A DNA stretch of 64,000 nucleotides from Candidatus Pantoea bituminis (lineage in GTDB: Bacteria; Pseudomonadota; Gammaproteobacteria; Enterobacterales; Enterobacteriaceae), in NCBI RefSeq assembly GCF_018842675.1, contig NZ_JAGTWO010000004.1, positions 310,001 through 374,000 on the forward strand, in the 5' to 3' direction. Made by a program: the position numbers and the translations under genes. This document shows, in pieces, positions 61,630 to 64,000 of the stretch. Position 1 is the first letter of the stretch. Each line of letters begins with the position of its first letter. Below the pieces are notes generated by a model. That model had not been told where the DNA came from. It did not search any database and saw only the letters and a program-made list of their open reading frames with translations.

Positions 61630-62271
61630 ATGAACGAAAATAAAAGCTTCTGGTACGCCGATTGGTCCTTCCCGATTTTTGTCGGTCTGCTCTCTTCTGG
61701 CGTCTTCGCCGGTACGCACATGTATTACCTTTACGGGATCGGTGCGTTCAACGAAGTGGCGTTTGTCTCGATGCTGCGTGCCGGCATGGAAACCGGCGTC
61801 TACGGCGCGGTGGCGGCGTTTGGTGCCAGCTTCTTGTTCGCTCGCATTATTGAAGGTTCGCTGGTGGGCATTCTCGACATCGGTGGTGCGATTCAAACCG
61901 GCGTTGGTCTTGGCGTTCCGGCGCTGTTGCTGGGCGCGGGCATTGTGTTTCCAGTGGCGAATTTTGCAGCTTCGCTGGTAACCGGTTTAGTGATTGGCCT
62001 GGCGATCGGCTACCTGATCATTCTGGCGCGTAAATTCACCATCAATCAAAGCGACTCTACTTACGGTGCGGACGTGATGATGGGTGCCGGTAACGCTTCT
62101 GGCCGCTTTCTCGGCCCTTTAATCATTCTTTCTGCCATGGCGGCGTCGATTCCTATTGGATTGGGTTCGCTGCTCGGCGCGTTGCTGTTCTATCTCTGGA
62201 ACAAACCGATTACCGGTGGCGCGATTCTCGGCGCGATGATTTTGGGTGCCATTTTCCCGATTGCGCTTTGA
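61630..62271 (+). CDS. DUF4310-family integral membrane protein
   Basis: This is a 213-residue protein with about six membrane segments and many glycines: PIFVGLLSSGVFAGTHMYY, VGLGVPALLLGAGIVFP, ASLVTGLVIGLAIGYLIIL, RFLGPLIILSAMAASIPIG and ILGAMILGAIFPIAL. It starts 1 nt after the DUF4311 stop, so the pair is probably made in equal amounts. EF_0833-type family, function unknown. No PTS EIIC or EIID signature is visible, so if this is a sugar transporter it is a new type. Confidence 0.88.
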   Translation: MNENKSFWYADWSFPIFVGLLSSGVFAGTHMYYLYGIGAFNEVAFVSMLRAGMETGVYGAVAAFGASFLFARIIEGSLVGILDIGGAIQTGVGLGVPALLLGAGIVFPVANFAASLVTGLVIGLAIGYLIILARKFTINQSDSTYGADVMMGAGNASGRFLGPLIILSAMAASIPIGLGSLLGALLFYLWNKPITGGAILGAMILGAIFPIAL

Positions 62272-62314
62272 TGCATCAGGCGGCTCGTCAGCGGGCCGCC
62301 GTTAAGGAGTAACC

Positions 62315-63445
62315 ATGTTCGACTTGATTATTCGTGACGCGCGATTAAGCGATGAGCAGCGGGTCGATATCGCCGTGCTGGACGGAAAAATCGCCGCCAT
62401 TGGTGATGTGCAGGGCAAAGCGAAAAGCGAACGCAATCTGGCGGGACGCTATTACCTCAGCGCAGGGTGGATCGATTCCCACGTTCACTGTTATCCCAAA
62501 TCACCGATATACCATGATGAAGCCGATGCCATTGGCGTTAACCACGGCGTGACCACGGTGATTGATGCGGGCAGCACCGGCGCACAACACATTGACGACT
62601 TCTACCAGTTGACGCGTGCGGCACAAACTCAGGTTTATGCCCTGATTAATATTGCGCGTACCGGTATCGTCACCCAGAACGAACTCGCGGACATGACGCA
62701 GATTGATGGCCCCGCGGTTGAGCAAGCCGTGGCGCGCCTGCCCGATTTTATTGTTGGTTTGAAAGCCCGGATGAGCAGCAGCGTGGTGGGTGAAAACGGC
62801 ATTCAACCGTTGATCAAAGCCAAGGCGATTCAAAAAGCGGTTGGCGATCTGCCGCTAATGGTACACATCGGCAATAACCCGCCCGATCTCGACGAGATTG
62901 CCGATCTGCTCACTTCTGGCGACATCATCACCCATTGTTACAACGGCAAGCCCAATCGCATTTTAACGCCGCAGGGTGAACTCAAGGCAGCCGTGAAAAA
63001 TGCTCTGGCTCGTGGTGTGCGGCTGGATGTGGGGCACGGCAGTGCCAGCTTCAGCTTTGACGTGGCGCGGGTGGCCATTGCGCAGGGCATTTTACCCGAC
63101 AGCATCAGCTCTGACATTTACTGTCGCAATCGCCTGAACGGCCCCGTGCATAACCTGGCGCACGTGATGTCGAAATTTTTCAGCGTTGGCATGACGCTGC
63201 CGCAAGTGATCGACTGCGTAACCTGGAAAGCTGCGGATGGCTTACGCCTGACGCACAAAGGACGCCTTGAGGTCGGTTTTGACGCCGACCTGACCATTTT
63301 TACCGTCAAAGAGGAAGCTCACCCGTTCGTCGATTCAGAAGGCGAACGGGTTGAGGGCGAGAAACATCTGATTCCGCTAGCCGCTGTCGTGGCTGGAGAG
63401 TGGATCCTGACTGAAGAAGGGAAAGCCAATGTCTCTACTATATGA
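62315..63445 (+). CDS. Amidohydrolase/deacetylase-family metallohydrolase
   Basis: This is a 376-residue amidohydrolase-superfamily enzyme (EF_0837-type). Metal sites: the HxH motif DSHVHCY near residue 56, a candidate bridging Lys in VGLKARMSSS, His in MVHIGNNPP and ITHCYNG, and the catalytic Asp in SSDIYCRN. These resemble dihydroorotase- and NagA-like deacetylases. In this operon it probably removes an N-acyl group from an amino sugar acid before the ammonia lyase acts. AAGGAG precedes the ATG. Its 3' end overlaps the next gene by 17 nt. Confidence 0.9.
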   Translation: MFDLIIRDARLSDEQRVDIAVLDGKIAAIGDVQGKAKSERNLAGRYYLSAGWIDSHVHCYPKSPIYHDEADAIGVNHGVTTVIDAGSTGAQHIDDFYQLTRAAQTQVYALINIARTGIVTQNELADMTQIDGPAVEQAVARLPDFIVGLKARMSSSVVGENGIQPLIKAKAIQKAVGDLPLMVHIGNNPPDLDEIADLLTSGDIITHCYNGKPNRILTPQGELKAAVKNALARGVRLDVGHGSASFSFDVARVAIAQGILPDSISSDIYCRNRLNGPVHNLAHVMSKFFSVGMTLPQVIDCVTWKAADGLRLTHKGRLEVGFDADLTIFTVKEEAHPFVDSEGERVEGEKHLIPLAAVVAGEWILTEEGKANVSTI

Positions 63446-64000
63446 AAAATATGGCCTTAAGCAGGTCATCAACGCCTCGGGGCGCATGACGATCCTCGGC
63501 GTTTCTACGCCATCAGCCGACGTCATTGATACGGTTAAGTATGGCCTCGATCACTACTTCGAAATGAAAGATCTGGTGGACAAGACCGGAGCCTATATTG
63601 CCGGTTTGCTGCAGGTTGAAGATGCTGTGGTGGTGTCTTGTGCTTCAGCCGGTATTGCGCAGAGCGTGGCAGCGGTTATTGTCAAAGACAACGACTGGCT
63701 GCTGGATAATCTGCATGCCGCGCCGCTTAACGTGCCGCACGACATCGTCGTACCCAAAGGGCATAACGTGAATTATGGCGCGCCGGTGGGCAGTATGGTG
63801 GCGTTGGGTGGCGGTAAGCTAGTGGAAGCGGGCTACAGCAATGAGTGCTCGCCTGAACAGCTGGCAGCAGCCATCACGCCACAAACGGCAGCGATCCTCT
63901 ATGTTAAATCCCATCACTGCGTGCAAAAAAGCCATCTCAGCGTTGAGCAGGCCGCCGTGGTAGCGCGTAAGCATGGTGTACCGTTAATCGTTGATGCCGC
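63429..64000 (+). CDS. DgaE/SelA-like PLP-dependent ammonia lyase (5' part, runs off the window)
   Basis: The reading frame is open from ATG 63429 to the window end (190 residues, no stop). It starts MSLLYEKYGLKQVINASGRM, typical of the SelA-related PLP family that includes D-glucosaminate-6-phosphate ammonia lyase DgaE. Visible are VINASGRMTILGVSTP, VVVSCASAGIAQSVAA and the PLP Asp in LIVDAA at the very end; the Schiff-base Lys would lie beyond. GAAGAAGGGAAAG upstream can act as ribosome site inside the amidohydrolase gene. A DgaF-like aldolase is expected next. Confidence 0.87.
   Translation, partial: MSLLYEKYGLKQVINASGRMTILGVSTPSADVIDTVKYGLDHYFEMKDLVDKTGAYIAGLLQVEDAVVVSCASAGIAQSVAAVIVKDNDWLLDNLHAAPLNVPHDIVVPKGHNVNYGAPVGSMVALGGGKLVEAGYSNECSPEQLAAAITPQTAAILYVKSHHCVQKSHLSVEQAAVVARKHGVPLIVDA

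Overview
The window is a stretch of enterobacterial core chromosome. Gene order and protein sequences point to the Pantoea/Erwinia side of the Enterobacterales rather than to Escherichia or Salmonella. It matches two blocks of the E. coli map: aaeB-yhcO-yhcN-argR-mdh (about 73 min) and mscM-psd-rsgA-orn-glyVXY-queG through cybC (about 94-96 min). Here the two blocks are joined between mdh and mscM. I see no prophage, insertion sequence, CRISPR array or rRNA. All comparisons with E. coli are from memory, not from a search.

Layout. 1-6000: the end of the aromatic-acid efflux gene aaeB, a succinate-semialdehyde-type dehydrogenase, yhcO, three tandem yhcN-like genes, argR and mdh. 6064-12100: mscM-psd, rsgA and orn. 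12183-12900: three identical tRNA-Gly(GCC) genes, then a non-coding region with clustered DnaA boxes that looks like the E. coli datA locus. 12894-26421: queG, the nnr-tsaE-amiB-mutL-miaA-hfq-hflX-hflK-hflC superoperon, yjeT and purA. 26645-30369: nsrR-rnr-rlmB. 30467-35546: aidB, bsmA, a chemoreceptor, yjfP and a small secreted protein. 35932-37372: the ribosomal operon rpsF-priB-rpsR-rplI. 37421-44563: ytfB, fklB, cpdB, cysQ, ytfJ, ytfK and ytfL. 45058-50918: the outer-membrane assembly genes tamA-tamB, then ytfP. 50970-59333: ppa, a DUF441 protein, an LprI-like protein, a second chemoreceptor, fbp, mpl, darP, tldE and cybC.

The most unusual region is the operon from 59628 to the end of the window. 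It holds a stand-alone PRD protein, a glycine-rich SFCGS-family protein, a DUF4312 protein, two membrane proteins (DUF4311 and DUF4310), an amidohydrolase/deacetylase and the start of a DgaE-like PLP-dependent ammonia lyase. The set (two small soluble proteins, two membrane proteins, a PRD regulator and amino-sugar-acid enzymes) copies the layout of a mannose-family PTS operon, but none of the transport proteins belongs to a known PTS family. I infer an uncharacterised transporter, perhaps phosphorylating, feeding catabolism of an N-acylated amino sugar acid.

Sequence quality. At least 13 single-base frameshifts interrupt ten or more otherwise well-conserved genes: gabD, nnr, mutL, miaA, rnr (two), cpdB, ytfL, tamA, tamB, the PRD gene and DUF4311 (two). 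Every one lies in a homopolymer run, and twelve of thirteen are repaired by adding one base to the run. This is the signature of homopolymer undercalling, so I treat these as intact genes with sequencing errors and give the full gene span. Regulatory sites were found by eye: an ARG box before argR, CRP-like sites before the yhcN genes, a perfect FNR box and sigma-28 promoters at the chemoreceptor genes, a PurR-like box before purA, and many hairpin terminators.
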